Source of the DNA: Bacilli bacterium
Lineage (GTDB): Bacteria; Bacillota_I; Bacilli_A; RFN20; CAG-449
DNA: 47,481 nt
Assembly (NCBI GenBank): GCA_900755065.1
Contig: CAAEFC010000023.1
Span: 1-47,481, forward strand
Direction of reading: 5' to 3'
The translations under genes were made by a program, and so were the position numbers. Of the stretch, positions 25,228 to 33,384 are shown piece after piece (position 1 is the first letter of the stretch; each line of letters starts with the position of its first letter). The notes beneath the pieces were generated by a model. That model was not told where the DNA came from. It saw nothing but the letters and a program-made list of their open reading frames with translations, and did no database searches.

Positions 25228-26323
25228 AAAACATCTCTTTATAATTGTTTTGTCCTTTATTATAACCTTTTTTTCATCGATCGCTTTAAATATAACTGAC
25301 ATACAATCTAAATTAAACAACATTGATTATGCGAACTATCCTAGTAATTATTCAGTATATAATTTATTAAATATAGATAATTATGAAGAATTTATGAAAC
25401 AAAATTTTTTGGATTTTGAGTATAAAAAGTATTATAAATCATCTGATAAAATTACTACAAATATTCTTTCTGAAAACTTAAAAACAGAGGTTCTGGGGTG
25501 CGAAAGCAATTTTGAAAAATATCCATTGCCTAGCTGTTATTCAGATTCTATAAATTTTTCAAAATTGAAATTAGGAAACTCATTTAATGATTTGGATATT
25601 TTAAATAATAGTAATGCTATTATTATGTATGAAGCTCATTTGAAAAAAATTGGCTTTGATAGTGGTGATTATATTTTAATAAATGGAATTAGATTTTATA
25701 TAAAAGGTATATTAGAAGATAATGCGGATGTGATTAGAAATCAATCACAAAATATTATTCAGGTCTTTATTCCTTATACGACTTTTAAATCTATTTTTAA
25801 GAATATAAATGTTAAAACTGTCATTCAAACAAACGATTATAATTTTGAATATTTAAATGATGATGTTAATTTTATTTCTCGGTATAAAGTAAATCAGATA
25901 ATTAGTACAAATAAAGAATATCTTATGTCAACATCTCTTCCATTGTTGGTGGTTTTGTTTATTATTTCTTTTGTATCCACTATTATTGTACAGATTATTA
26001 TAATTAAAGATAGATATAATGAAATTGGAATTAGACGGGCTGTGGGGGCAAGCCGAGAAGAAATTATTTACTCTTTTACAAAAGACACATTTCTTAGTAC
26101 GATTTTTGGAATGATAATCGGGATTATCATGTATTTTATTGTTTTGACTTTTTTTCAGTTGGTTTTGACTATGTTATATAAATCAAGTTTTTTTATCTAT
26201 AATTTGAATATGGTTTTTATTTTTGTCTTTACATATGCCTTCATTTCGTTTTTTTCAATTTTAATTCCCACATTTATGGGTACAAATATTAATATATCTT
26301 CAATTCTTGTAGAGGAGAAATAA
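25214..26323 (+). CDS. ABC transporter permease, MacB/FtsX fold
   Basis: A 369-residue permease with the MacB topology: one N-terminal helix (HLFIIVLSFIITFFSSIAL), an extracytoplasmic domain of about 210 residues, and three C-terminal helices starting at LPLLVVLFIISFVSTIIV. The hallmark EIGIRRAVGAS follows the second helix. MacB-type transporters are mechanotransmitters that drive export of peptides or lipoproteins from the outer leaflet. GGAGGGAAAATT precedes the start; it overlaps the ATPase gene by 14 bp. Confidence 0.88.
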   Translation: MKKNKKHLFIIVLSFIITFFSSIALNITDIQSKLNNIDYANYPSNYSVYNLLNIDNYEEFMKQNFLDFEYKKYYKSSDKITTNILSENLKTEVLGCESNFEKYPLPSCYSDSINFSKLKLGNSFNDLDILNNSNAIIMYEAHLKKIGFDSGDYILINGIRFYIKGILEDNADVIRNQSQNIIQVFIPYTTFKSIFKNINVKTVIQTNDYNFEYLNDDVNFISRYKVNQIISTNKEYLMSTSLPLLVVLFIISFVSTIIVQIIIIKDRYNEIGIRRAVGASREEIIYSFTKDTFLSTIFGMIIGIIMYFIVLTFFQLVLTMLYKSSFFIYNLNMVFIFVFTYAFISFFSILIPTFMGTNINISSILVEEK

Positions 26324-26324
26324 T

Positions 26325-27107
26325 ATGAAAAAAGTCTTTTTCTTCTTTGATTTTCTATTAATTGCATGTTTTTTCTTTTATTTGGTTACTTTTTATAATA
26401 ATAATGATAAGCATTTACAGGCAGAGGGAACAATAATAACTCAGAATATAGATGATGACTTAATTTTATTGAATGACTATAAAAACAAAGATATAGTTTA
26501 CTTTAATGAAATACCATATTATTATGAAAGTGTTTCAGAAGCTATAATTGGAAACGATGAGATACCATATTTTTCAAATTCTATTAAAACAGGAGATATT
26601 TATTTTAAAGATCAAGTTATAGGTAATTTTAGCATTCCGTATAATTTAAGAGTTATAAAAATTCTAGGTAATACTATTTTGGTAGAAAATTTAGAGACTA
26701 CAATTGTCAAATTTTCGTTTTTTCCTAATTTTAAAATTAAAAATTATTCCAATTTTACTTTTTCAATAAAATATTTAGGTGAGACAATAGATATCGAGGA
26801 TTATACGTTTAAATTTAATCAAGATTCTGGATTATATGATGTTACTTTAAAGTTGCTAAATAAGGGTACAATTTTAAATTCAGCAACGATTAGAATAAAT
26901 CTAGAATATCAGGAAGAACAGAAGGGATTATTTATAGATAAATCATATATATATCAAGATAACATTGGAAACTTTGTTTATAAATCAGTGAATATCAGAG
27001 GGGCAATCTATTATAAAAAGGTCTATGTCAATATTCTTGAAGAATATGGTAGTTATTATAAAATAAGCGGTGAGTTAAATGGGAATAACGTTGTTATCAA
27101 ACTTTAA
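26325..27107 (+). CDS. Membrane-fusion-like adaptor protein 2
   Basis: A 260-residue protein with an N-terminal membrane helix (KVFFFFDFLLIACFFFYLV) and an extracytoplasmic domain. Its C-terminal third is the clearest adaptor signature in the operon: FIDKSYIYQDNIGNFVYK, then KKVYVNILEEYGSYYKISG and GNNVVIKL, matching the membrane-proximal domain of MacA/HlyD adaptors. It is distinct in sequence from adaptor 1, so the transporter would have two different partners. GAGGAGAAATA precedes the start, 1 nt after the permease stop. The radical SAM gene starts inside its last 29 bases. Confidence 0.65.
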   Translation: MKKVFFFFDFLLIACFFFYLVTFYNNNDKHLQAEGTIITQNIDDDLILLNDYKNKDIVYFNEIPYYYESVSEAIIGNDEIPYFSNSIKTGDIYFKDQVIGNFSIPYNLRVIKILGNTILVENLETTIVKFSFFPNFKIKNYSNFTFSIKYLGETIDIEDYTFKFNQDSGLYDVTLKLLNKGTILNSATIRINLEYQEEQKGLFIDKSYIYQDNIGNFVYKSVNIRGAIYYKKVYVNILEEYGSYYKISGELNGNNVVIKL

Positions 27108-28476
27108 TAATATATTGGAATTTGACTGTTCAAATTTTAAAGTTTTTTATAATATGAACAATTCAAAAATGATTTCAATTAAGAATGAATATTTCAAATA
27201 TAAAGATATGTTCTTTGAAAAAAACAATTTTTTTGAAACAGAACTTACCATCAGTAATTTTTCAAAAGTAATCATTGCTGTAAATATTACGAGTTCATGT
27301 AATTTGAGGTGCAAGTATTGTTTTAATGATAAAAAATCATCAATAAAAGTAGATATTGATAAAATAAAAAACTTTATTAATTTTATTGTAAATACAAAAT
27401 CCAGCGCTGAGAAATATTTTGTAGATCTCGCCGGTTCTGGAGAACCATTGCTTTATATAAATGATATCATTAAAATCGCAAAATATTGTCAAAAAGTTAG
27501 TGATAAAATTGGCAAGGAAGTAACTCCGATGCTTTCGACAAATGGGACATTATTATCAGCAAAATATACTTCTTTATTGCAAGATAACGGAGTTCTTTTT
27601 GGTATATCGTTAGATGGATATAAAGAATTGCATGACAGATATAGAGTAGATATCAAGGGTAATCCTACTTATGATATTATTAAAAAAAACATATTAAAAA
27701 TTAAATTTAATGATTATGTTGGTGGCTCCATGACCATTGTTGATAGTAATACAGATATTTTTAAAACTTATATAGAGATGGGGAAATTATTTAAAACAAT
27801 TTCAATTAGGCCCGGCAGAATGTCATATAAAGATTTTGATTTTGAGTTTATAAGTAAAGGTTATAATGATTTTATTGGTTACCTAATTAATCAAACTTTA
27901 ATGAAGCAGTATGATTTATTATATAAAATTATTAATGGAGATGATCTGTTAGGAAAAACAATACTGAAAATTATTTCTAATTCAAAATTAAGTCGTAGAT
28001 GTGAAGCTGGAATAGCGAGATTTTCTTTAGGAATTGATGGAAAAATATACCCATGTACGCCCGCATCCTACCACAAAGAATTAGAGATGACAGAAGAACA
28101 AATTGAAAAGGGTGAAAATAATGTCTATTTTAATTATTATCCAAAAAAATGTCAAAATTGTATTGCAAAAAATGTTTGTGGATCTGATTGCTATGTTCAA
28201 TTATTCGAAAATTCATTAAATGATAGCTTATGTATTTTCAAAAAAAATATATTCATGTTAGCAATATACTTTTGTGGAAAAATAGAAACTACAGATTTTG
28301 ATACTTATTGCGAAGTAGTAAATATGGCAAATGAAATTATTAATAGAACCCATTGTGATAAAGAGTTAAATGAATTGTTTTCGAAATGTTCACATAAATA
28401 TTCTTTTACGGAATTGAAAAGAATAAAAGATAATAATAAGAGTAAATATAGTAAAATTTTAAAAAAATATACTTAA
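27079..28476 (+). CDS. Radical SAM/SPASM peptide or protein maturase
   Basis: A 465-residue cytosolic enzyme. The radical SAM cluster motif is C74-x3-C78-x2-C81 in SSCNLRCKYCF; DLAGSGEPLL (about 117-125) matches the GGEP motif. The C-terminal SPASM domain has the full seven-Cys set: C308, C326 after DGKIYP, then C358-x2-C361-x5-C367-x3-C371, and C385, enough for two auxiliary 4Fe-4S clusters. Enzymes of this layout install thioether, C-C or C-O-C links in ribosomal peptides, or formylglycine in sulfatases. No RRE-like N-terminal domain was certain, although residues 1-60 are extra. Genetic context with a MacB exporter resembles darobactin-type clusters. Substrate unknown. Confidence 0.9.
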   Translation: MGITLLSNFNNILEFDCSNFKVFYNMNNSKMISIKNEYFKYKDMFFEKNNFFETELTISNFSKVIIAVNITSSCNLRCKYCFNDKKSSIKVDIDKIKNFINFIVNTKSSAEKYFVDLAGSGEPLLYINDIIKIAKYCQKVSDKIGKEVTPMLSTNGTLLSAKYTSLLQDNGVLFGISLDGYKELHDRYRVDIKGNPTYDIIKKNILKIKFNDYVGGSMTIVDSNTDIFKTYIEMGKLFKTISIRPGRMSYKDFDFEFISKGYNDFIGYLINQTLMKQYDLLYKIINGDDLLGKTILKIISNSKLSRRCEAGIARFSLGIDGKIYPCTPASYHKELEMTEEQIEKGENNVYFNYYPKKCQNCIAKNVCGSDCYVQLFENSLNDSLCIFKKNIFMLAIYFCGKIETTDFDTYCEVVNMANEIINRTHCDKELNELFSKCSHKYSFTELKRIKDNNKSKYSKILKKYT

Positions 28477-28830
28477 GTCCGATCAAAAATATACTATTTA
28501 GACGAAATCAGGAACATAAAGAAGGCAAAAAAAGAACCACGTGGTACATCCAATTGATGAGGTGTATATTAGATTCAAATTCTTTATTAACAAACATTGT
28601 GATTTCAAAAAAATGGTTACAAAATTACATTAGTCTTTTCGCGTGTGGATGTGGATATAGACAAAGAAATCCTTAATAGAATGTTATATAACAAAATTTA
28701 CCCACGATTTGCTTTAAAGGATATGAAAGAAGAAAAAAACAACGCCTGCCGATGATTTGAAAGATCGATCGCCCGGGCGTTTTACGTCTAGGATCGCCGG
28801 TTCAGTTCATATATTTATTTGGGTGATACA
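28477..28830 (+). other. Interval between the maturase gene and murC
   Basis: A+T-rich to about 28728, then the right flanking repeat. It contains overlapping short frames that could be remains of a disrupted gene: one frame open from before 28477 to the stop at 28674-28676, and another from about 28600 ending ALKDMKEEKNNACR at the TGA 28753-28755, inside the repeat. Neither was recognised. No integrase or transposase fragment was identified. Confidence 0.5.
28557..28676 (+). CDS. Possible 39-residue peptide ending in a CGCGY core
   Basis: ATG frame of 39 codons 80 nt after the radical SAM gene. It has a polar/hydrophobic leader-like part, then the C-terminal FACGCGYRQRNP, which resembles a Cys/Gly-rich core of a modified peptide. 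Against it: no convincing ribosome-binding site, and the frame is open further upstream without a start, so it may be the tail of a decayed gene. Reported as a candidate only. Confidence 0.25.
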   Translation: MRCILDSNSLLTNIVISKKWLQNYISLFACGCGYRQRNP

Positions 28831-28890
28831 ATGAAGATTTATCTGATCGGCATTAAGGGATCGGGCATGAGCGCGTTGGCGAATATTCTT
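28729..28890 (+). repeat. Right island-flanking direct repeat containing the intact murC start
   Basis: Counterpart of 20994-21150. The 33-bp identical core is 28826-28858, starting 5 nt before the murC ATG and covering its first nine codons. Upstream it holds a hairpin AACGCC ... GGGCGTTTT (28740-28783) that would act as a terminator; in the left copy this hairpin has decayed. Confidence 0.85.
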
Positions 28891-30102
28891 CTCGACGACG
28901 GTTACGAAGTCCGCGGTTCCGATACGGAAAAGTTCATGCATTCCGAAACGCAACTTCGGGGAAGAAACGTCGTCATCGACGTTTTGGAATCGTCGGAATA
29001 TCTTTCTTCCGACATCGTGGTCGTCGGGCATACGTTTTATACGCCGGAACGGATCGAAGAATTGAACGCGCACAAGAAAGCGTTTTTTGAATACAACGAG
29101 TTTTTGGGTCTCTATCTGGATTCGGAAAAATTGGTTTCGGTCTGCGGAAGTCACGGAAAGACGACGCTGGTGAAATTGCTGGTCACCGCTTTTCCGGATT
29201 GTTCTTATCTGATCGGAGACGGGCAGGGGTGCAAAAAAGAAAAGGACGCTTTTTTCTTTTTGGAATCCTGCGAATACAAGCGTCATTTTCTTCAATATCA
29301 TCCGTCGGAAATCCTGTTGACCAATATCGACTACGACCACATCGATTATTTCAAAAACGAGGAGGATTACCATCAGGCTTTTCAGGAATTTGCCGATCAG
29401 GGAAAGAAGATCTACTGCTCTTTTTCCTGCCGGAACCAAATCGAGCATCCGAACAAGATTACATACGGCTTGGATCGGGATGCCGACTATCATCTGGAAT
29501 ATTCGGTTGAAAAAGATCGGTATCAACTCGCTTTTTTTCGGAAAGAGAGGCAAATTCACGAATTTTCGTTCAGGAAGTCGGCTGATCGCTTTCTGGAATC
29601 GGTCGCGGCGGTTCTCTCTTTTTACGCCGAACACAATTTCGATCTGAAACCGATCACCGATCGCCTTTCTCATTTTGCGATGCCTTATCAGCGGTTCAAC
29701 ACCGAAGTCTATCACCGTCAGATTCTGATCAGCGATTACTGTCATCACCCGTCGCAGATCGTTTACAATCTCGAACAGTGTCGCCTGTTTTATCCCGATT
29801 ACAGGAAGGTAGCGGTTTTCCGTCCGGATCGCACTTCGCGTTTAGTGTATTTCAAAGACCGCTTCGTCCGGGCACTAAGCGATTACGATCTCGCTTTCGT
29901 ATTGCCGCTTAGTCCGACCGAAGAAGTCGGCCAGCACGGCTCTTTTGAATTGTCGGCGCCCGGAATCGTTTGTCTGAATCAGATCGCAGAAATTCGGCAT
30001 TATCTCGACGAGAAGGAAAAATACGCATTTTCTTTCATGTCGAGCAAAGATCAGAGCGAAGAAATCCGAAAACTGAAACAACTTCTCTCCCTCTGGTCTT
30101 AA
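28831..30102 (+). CDS. murC: UDP-N-acetylmuramate-L-alanine ligase MurC
   Basis: Adds L-Ala to UDP-MurNAc in cytosolic peptidoglycan precursor synthesis using ATP. The 423-residue chain has the N-terminal nucleotide fold MKIYLIGIKGSGMSALA, the ATP loop VCGSHGKTTL, the MurC motif LESCEYKRHFLQYHP with NIDYDHIDYF, and the C-terminal Mur ligase domain with DYCHHPSQI. It is slightly short for MurC (usually about 440). The start is ATG 28831 with GGGTGAT upstream. Its promoter/leader is the right repeat of the accessory island, so the island sits immediately upstream of this normally essential gene. Confidence 0.92.
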   Translation: MKIYLIGIKGSGMSALANILLDDGYEVRGSDTEKFMHSETQLRGRNVVIDVLESSEYLSSDIVVVGHTFYTPERIEELNAHKKAFFEYNEFLGLYLDSEKLVSVCGSHGKTTLVKLLVTAFPDCSYLIGDGQGCKKEKDAFFFLESCEYKRHFLQYHPSEILLTNIDYDHIDYFKNEEDYHQAFQEFADQGKKIYCSFSCRNQIEHPNKITYGLDRDADYHLEYSVEKDRYQLAFFRKERQIHEFSFRKSADRFLESVAAVLSFYAEHNFDLKPITDRLSHFAMPYQRFNTEVYHRQILISDYCHHPSQIVYNLEQCRLFYPDYRKVAVFRPDRTSRLVYFKDRFVRALSDYDLAFVLPLSPTEEVGQHGSFELSAPGIVCLNQIAEIRHYLDEKEKYAFSFMSSKDQSEEIRKLKQLLSLWS

Positions 30103-30117
30103 AAACGCAAGATAAAA

Positions 30118-30146
30118 TTGAAATCCGTCGAAAAAAAATGCATAAT
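30118..30146 (+). promoter_or_regulatory. Promoter of the nicotinate phosphoribosyltransferase gene
   Basis: TTGAAA (30118-30123), 17-nt spacer, CATAAT (30141-30146), 23 nt before the ATG. Confidence 0.75.
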
Positions 30147-30169
30147 AGGAATGAATTGAGGGAAGAACG

Positions 30170-31606
30170 ATGAACAAAACTTTAATGACGGATTTCTATG
30201 AACTGACGATGGCTCAGACTTATTTCGATCGGAACGAAACGGACAAGATCGCTTATTTCGACGTCTTTTATCGGAGCAATCCTTTTCGTAGCGGTTATGC
30301 GATCGCCGGCGGACTGGACGGCATCATCGATTGGATTCTGAATTTTCATTTTGAAGAAGACGAGATCGACTATCTGAGAAAAAGCGGTACTTTCAGCGAA
30401 GCGTTTCTGCATTATCTGAAAAACCTTCGTTTCACCGGGGATCTCTACGCGGTCGAAGACGGCACGCCTGTCTTTCCTCAGGAGCCGGTGATCACGGTCA
30501 AGGCTCGAATCATCGAGGCGCAGTTGATCGAAACCGCCTTGCTGGCTTGTTTCAATCACGGTACGCTTGTGACGACGGCGGCAAAGCGGATCACTTCCGC
30601 CGCAGGAAAGATTCCGGTCATGGAATTCGGCGCGCGAAGGGCGAGAGGAATCGATTCTGCGCTGGAAGCCAGCAAATACGCTTTCGTCGGCGGCTGTTCG
30701 GGAACGTCCAACACCCTGGCGGCCAAACTTTATGACATTCCGGCTTTGGGAACCATGGCGCATTCGTTGGTTTCGGACAGCGACGACGAATATCAGGCTT
30801 TTCTGGATTTCGCCCGAAGCAATCCGGACAATTGCGTCTTTCTCGTCGATACATACGATACGCTGAAAAGCGGGATTCCCAACGCGATTCGGGTCGCCGA
30901 CGAATATCTGAAACCGAACGGCTACAAATTCAAGGGAATCCGGATCGATTCCGGCGATCTGGCCTATCTGTCGAAACAGGCGCGGAAGATGCTCGACGAA
31001 GCCGGATATCGGGAAACGACGATCTGCCTGTCCAACGGACTGGACGAAGAGACCATCGAATCCTTGCTCAGCCAGGGGGCTTTCATCGATTCGATCGGCT
31101 GCGGAGACAATATCGCCGCATCGTTAGAAAGAGTCGGGGGAGTCTATAAACTGGTGGCCGTCGAAAAGGACGGAGAAGTGGTTCCGAAGATCAAAGTCAG
31201 CAACGACAACAGAAAGACGGTTACGCCGGGATACAAGAAACTCTACCGTTTCTATGACCGCGACAGCGGATTCGCTTTGGGTGATCTCGTCGCTCTAGCG
31301 GAGGAGACGATCCCGGAGGATCAGTATACCTTGATCTGCCCGACGGAAGAATGGAAGACATCGACGATCCGGAATTACGTCGTCAAGGATATCCGGAAGC
31401 CGATCTTCCTGAACGGCGAATTGGTCTACGATCTTTCCGATCTGAGAGCGCGTAAAGCCTATTGCGAAGCGCAATTCCGGACGCTTTATCCGGAAGTCCG
31501 ACGGAGAAGCAATCCGCATGAATATTATGTCGATCTCAGCGAAAAATTATTGAATCTGAAAAAGACCATGATCCACGCTTCGCGGAAGAAAAAAACGGAA
31601 AGATGA
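30170..31606 (+). CDS. pncB: Nicotinate phosphoribosyltransferase
   Basis: Converts nicotinate and PRPP to nicotinate mononucleotide, the entry step of the Preiss-Handler NAD salvage route, in the cytosol. The 478 residues match the long Gram-positive form: N-terminal TDFYELTMAQTYF, FRSGYAIAGGLDGII, VMEFGARRARGIDSALEAS with the catalytic His region FNHGTLV, TMAHSLV, and the phosphate-binding GIRIDSGDLAYLS with ICLSNGLDEE. GAGGGAAGAAC precedes the start. It has its own promoter in the gap after murC and is followed by a terminator. Confidence 0.95.
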   Translation: MNKTLMTDFYELTMAQTYFDRNETDKIAYFDVFYRSNPFRSGYAIAGGLDGIIDWILNFHFEEDEIDYLRKSGTFSEAFLHYLKNLRFTGDLYAVEDGTPVFPQEPVITVKARIIEAQLIETALLACFNHGTLVTTAAKRITSAAGKIPVMEFGARRARGIDSALEASKYAFVGGCSGTSNTLAAKLYDIPALGTMAHSLVSDSDDEYQAFLDFARSNPDNCVFLVDTYDTLKSGIPNAIRVADEYLKPNGYKFKGIRIDSGDLAYLSKQARKMLDEAGYRETTICLSNGLDEETIESLLSQGAFIDSIGCGDNIAASLERVGGVYKLVAVEKDGEVVPKIKVSNDNRKTVTPGYKKLYRFYDRDSGFALGDLVALAEETIPEDQYTLICPTEEWKTSTIRNYVVKDIRKPIFLNGELVYDLSDLRARKAYCEAQFRTLYPEVRRRSNPHEYYVDLSEKLLNLKKTMIHASRKKKTER

Positions 31607-31683
31607 TTGGACGTCGGGAAAATGAACGCTTTTCATGCGAAATCGGAACGGATTGTTGAGCGTTGTATTTGAAAATAGAGATG

Positions 31684-31716
31684 AAAGCGCCCGATAAAGG
31701 CTTCGGACGCTTTTTG
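31684..31716 (+). terminator. Terminator downstream of pncB
   Basis: Interrupted stem AAAGCG-c-CCGA and TCGG-a-CGCTTT around a short loop, followed by TTGTTTTG. Confidence 0.75.
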
Positions 31717-31928
31717 TTTTGCAGAAAGAGAAATCTCTTTTATCCGCGATTCCGGATTCTATTGAAAATGGCATTTCGTTCTGCACAGAATCCAAACGTC
31801 GAGCCGGTGTCGATACAGACGCCCGTGTAAATTCTGCCTGATTATCGGAAGTAAAGAGCAAGGGGCGGAGGATGGACTGGTTTCCGCCGTCGCATAAAGA
31901 TAGAAGCGAAAGATTCAACCCGGCTTTC

Positions 31929-31960
31929 GTCCGCAAAAAAAAGCGGAAGAGAACTTCCGC
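31929..31960 (-). terminator. Terminator of ackA
   Basis: Stem GCGGAAG (31943-31949) and CTTCCGC (31954-31960) with an AGAA loop. Read on the minus strand it is followed by CTTTTTTTT (31934-31942 in reverse). Confidence 0.85.
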
Positions 31961-31974
31961 GTAAAGACAAACGT

Positions 31975-33168
31975 TTACAATTTGAGAATCGAGACGATAT
32001 CCCGGGCGATCATCACTTCTTCGTCGGTCGGAATCACAACGACGCGGATCCGGCTGTCCGGAGAGGAAATCAGACCCTCTTTTCCCTGTACTTTCGCCGC
32101 GTTGGCTTCTTCGTCGATGCGAATGCCGAGCGCGTCCTGGCATTTTTCCAGAATCTTCTTCCGGAAGTAAGGGGAATTTTCTCCGATTCCGGCGGAGAAG
32201 AGAATCAGGTCGCATCCGCCGAGACGGACGAAGTACTGGCCGATGTAATCGGCAATCTTCCGGGCAAACATTTCCGCGGCCAGAATGGCTCTCGGATTTC
32301 CTTCTTTGACCGCCGCTTCGATATTCCGGGTGTCGTTGCTGACGCCGGAAATGCCCAATAACCCGGAGCGGTGATTGAATTCGTCGTAGATGGCGGCGGC
32401 GTCTTTCCCGGTCTGGGCGGCGATGTACGGCATCACGGAAGGATCGATGTCGCCGGTGCGGGTTCCCATCATGACGCCCGCGAGCGGCGTCAGACCCATC
32501 GAGGTCGTCACGCATTTGCCGTTTTCGATCGCGCACAGGGAACTGCCCGATCCGATGTGGCAGGAAATGATCTTGCTTTTGCCTGGTTCGAGGTATTTTT
32601 TCGCCTCTTGCGAGAGGTAAAGGTGCGAGGTTCCGTGCGCGCCGTAGCGGCGTACCTTGTAGTCGGTGTAGTACTCGTACGGGCAGGCGTACATATAATC
32701 TTCCGGAGCCATCGTCTGGTGAAACGCGGTATCGAATACCGCGACATGGCGGACGTTCGGAAGAACCTTCTTGAATGCACGGAAACAGATCAGGTGCGCG
32801 CCGTTGTGAAGCGGGGCGAGCGGGATCAGACTCTCGATTTTGGCTTCGACGTCCGGCGTGAGTTCTTCCGAATGCGAGAAGTAGGCGCCGCCCTGTACGA
32901 TGCGGTTTCCGATTCCTTTGATTTCTTCGAGATTTTCGACGATTCCTCTTTCGATCAGGGCGTCCAATAGCATCTGAACGGCGACCGAATGATCCGGAAG
33001 TGGGCAGATTTTCTCGAATTTTTCGCTTCCTTTTTTAATGATGAATATACCGTCTTCGTGTCCGATCCGGTCGGCGATTCCCGAGCAGACGACGCGTTCT
33101 TCCGGCATTTCGTAAAGTTTGAATTTCAACGAAGACGAACCGGCGTTGACGGCGATGATTTTTGACAT
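31975..33168 (-). CDS. ackA: Acetate kinase AckA
   Basis: Makes ATP and acetate from acetyl phosphate and ADP, the last step of acetate fermentation. The 397-residue chain has the family motifs: IIAVNAGSSSLKFKLY at the N-terminus, VFDTAFHQTM, the phosphate-binding CHIGSGSSLCAI, MGTRTGDIDPS, and the adenosine-binding FSAGIGENS. The start at 33168 (MSKIIAVNAG) has GAGGATAGGAAA upstream; an in-frame codon ten residues earlier lies beyond the Shine-Dalgarno. No phosphotransacetylase gene is adjacent. Its promoter carries a LacI-type palindrome in the spacer. Confidence 0.96.
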   Translation of the reverse strand: MSKIIAVNAGSSSLKFKLYEMPEERVVCSGIADRIGHEDGIFIIKKGSEKFEKICPLPDHSVAVQMLLDALIERGIVENLEEIKGIGNRIVQGGAYFSHSEELTPDVEAKIESLIPLAPLHNGAHLICFRAFKKVLPNVRHVAVFDTAFHQTMAPEDYMYACPYEYYTDYKVRRYGAHGTSHLYLSQEAKKYLEPGKSKIISCHIGSGSSLCAIENGKCVTTSMGLTPLAGVMMGTRTGDIDPSVMPYIAAQTGKDAAAIYDEFNHRSGLLGISGVSNDTRNIEAAVKEGNPRAILAAEMFARKIADYIGQYFVRLGGCDLILFSAGIGENSPYFRKKILEKCQDALGIRIDEEANAAKVQGKEGLISSPDSRIRVVVIPTDEEVMIARDIVSILKL

Positions 33169-33193
33169 TTTCCTATCCTCCTCAATCGTTATC

Positions 33194-33222
33194 ATCATAC
33201 GTTAAACGCGTTTCAATATCAA
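33194..33222 (-). promoter_or_regulatory. Promoter of ackA with operator-like palindrome
   Basis: On the minus strand: TTGATA (33222-33217), 17-nt spacer, TATGAT (33199-33194). The spacer is filled by TTGAAACGCGTTTAA (33216-33202) whose core AAACGCGTTT is a perfect palindrome with a central CG, as in operators of LacI-family regulators. Confidence 0.75.
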
Positions 33223-33321
33223 TCAAAACCGCGGATTTTCCTTTTCGACAGGTATATTTTTCGGCTGTTTCTTTCATAATAACGATGTATTTGTACAATT
33301 TTTGGGTTTCTTACATTTTTA

Positions 33322-33350
33322 TGTACAATAAAAAAGTTTTTTGTTATGAT
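33322..33350 (+). promoter_or_regulatory. Promoter of the glgB-glgP operon
   Basis: TGTACA (33322-33327), 17-nt spacer, TATGAT (33345-33350), 34 nt before glgB. Confidence 0.65.
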
Positions 33351-33384
33351 AAATTCAGTCAGTTAGTAGGAGGAAGATTGGTTT

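Larger units (their letters stand above)
31607..31974. other. Intergenic region between pncB and ackA
   Basis: Holds the pncB terminator (31684-31716) and the ackA terminator (31929-31960). The 210 bases between them (31717-31928) show no gene, promoter or repeat that I can support. Confidence 0.6.

Noticed and set aside
21022..28830. Integrase, transposase or recombinase in the island
   Set aside because: All eight main frames are accounted for by other functions and the short frames in the edges do not resemble any recombinase.
33202..33216. CcpA cre site at ackA
   Set aside because: The palindrome has the centre AACGCGTT rather than the offset central CG of the cre consensus, so it was described only as LacI-type.
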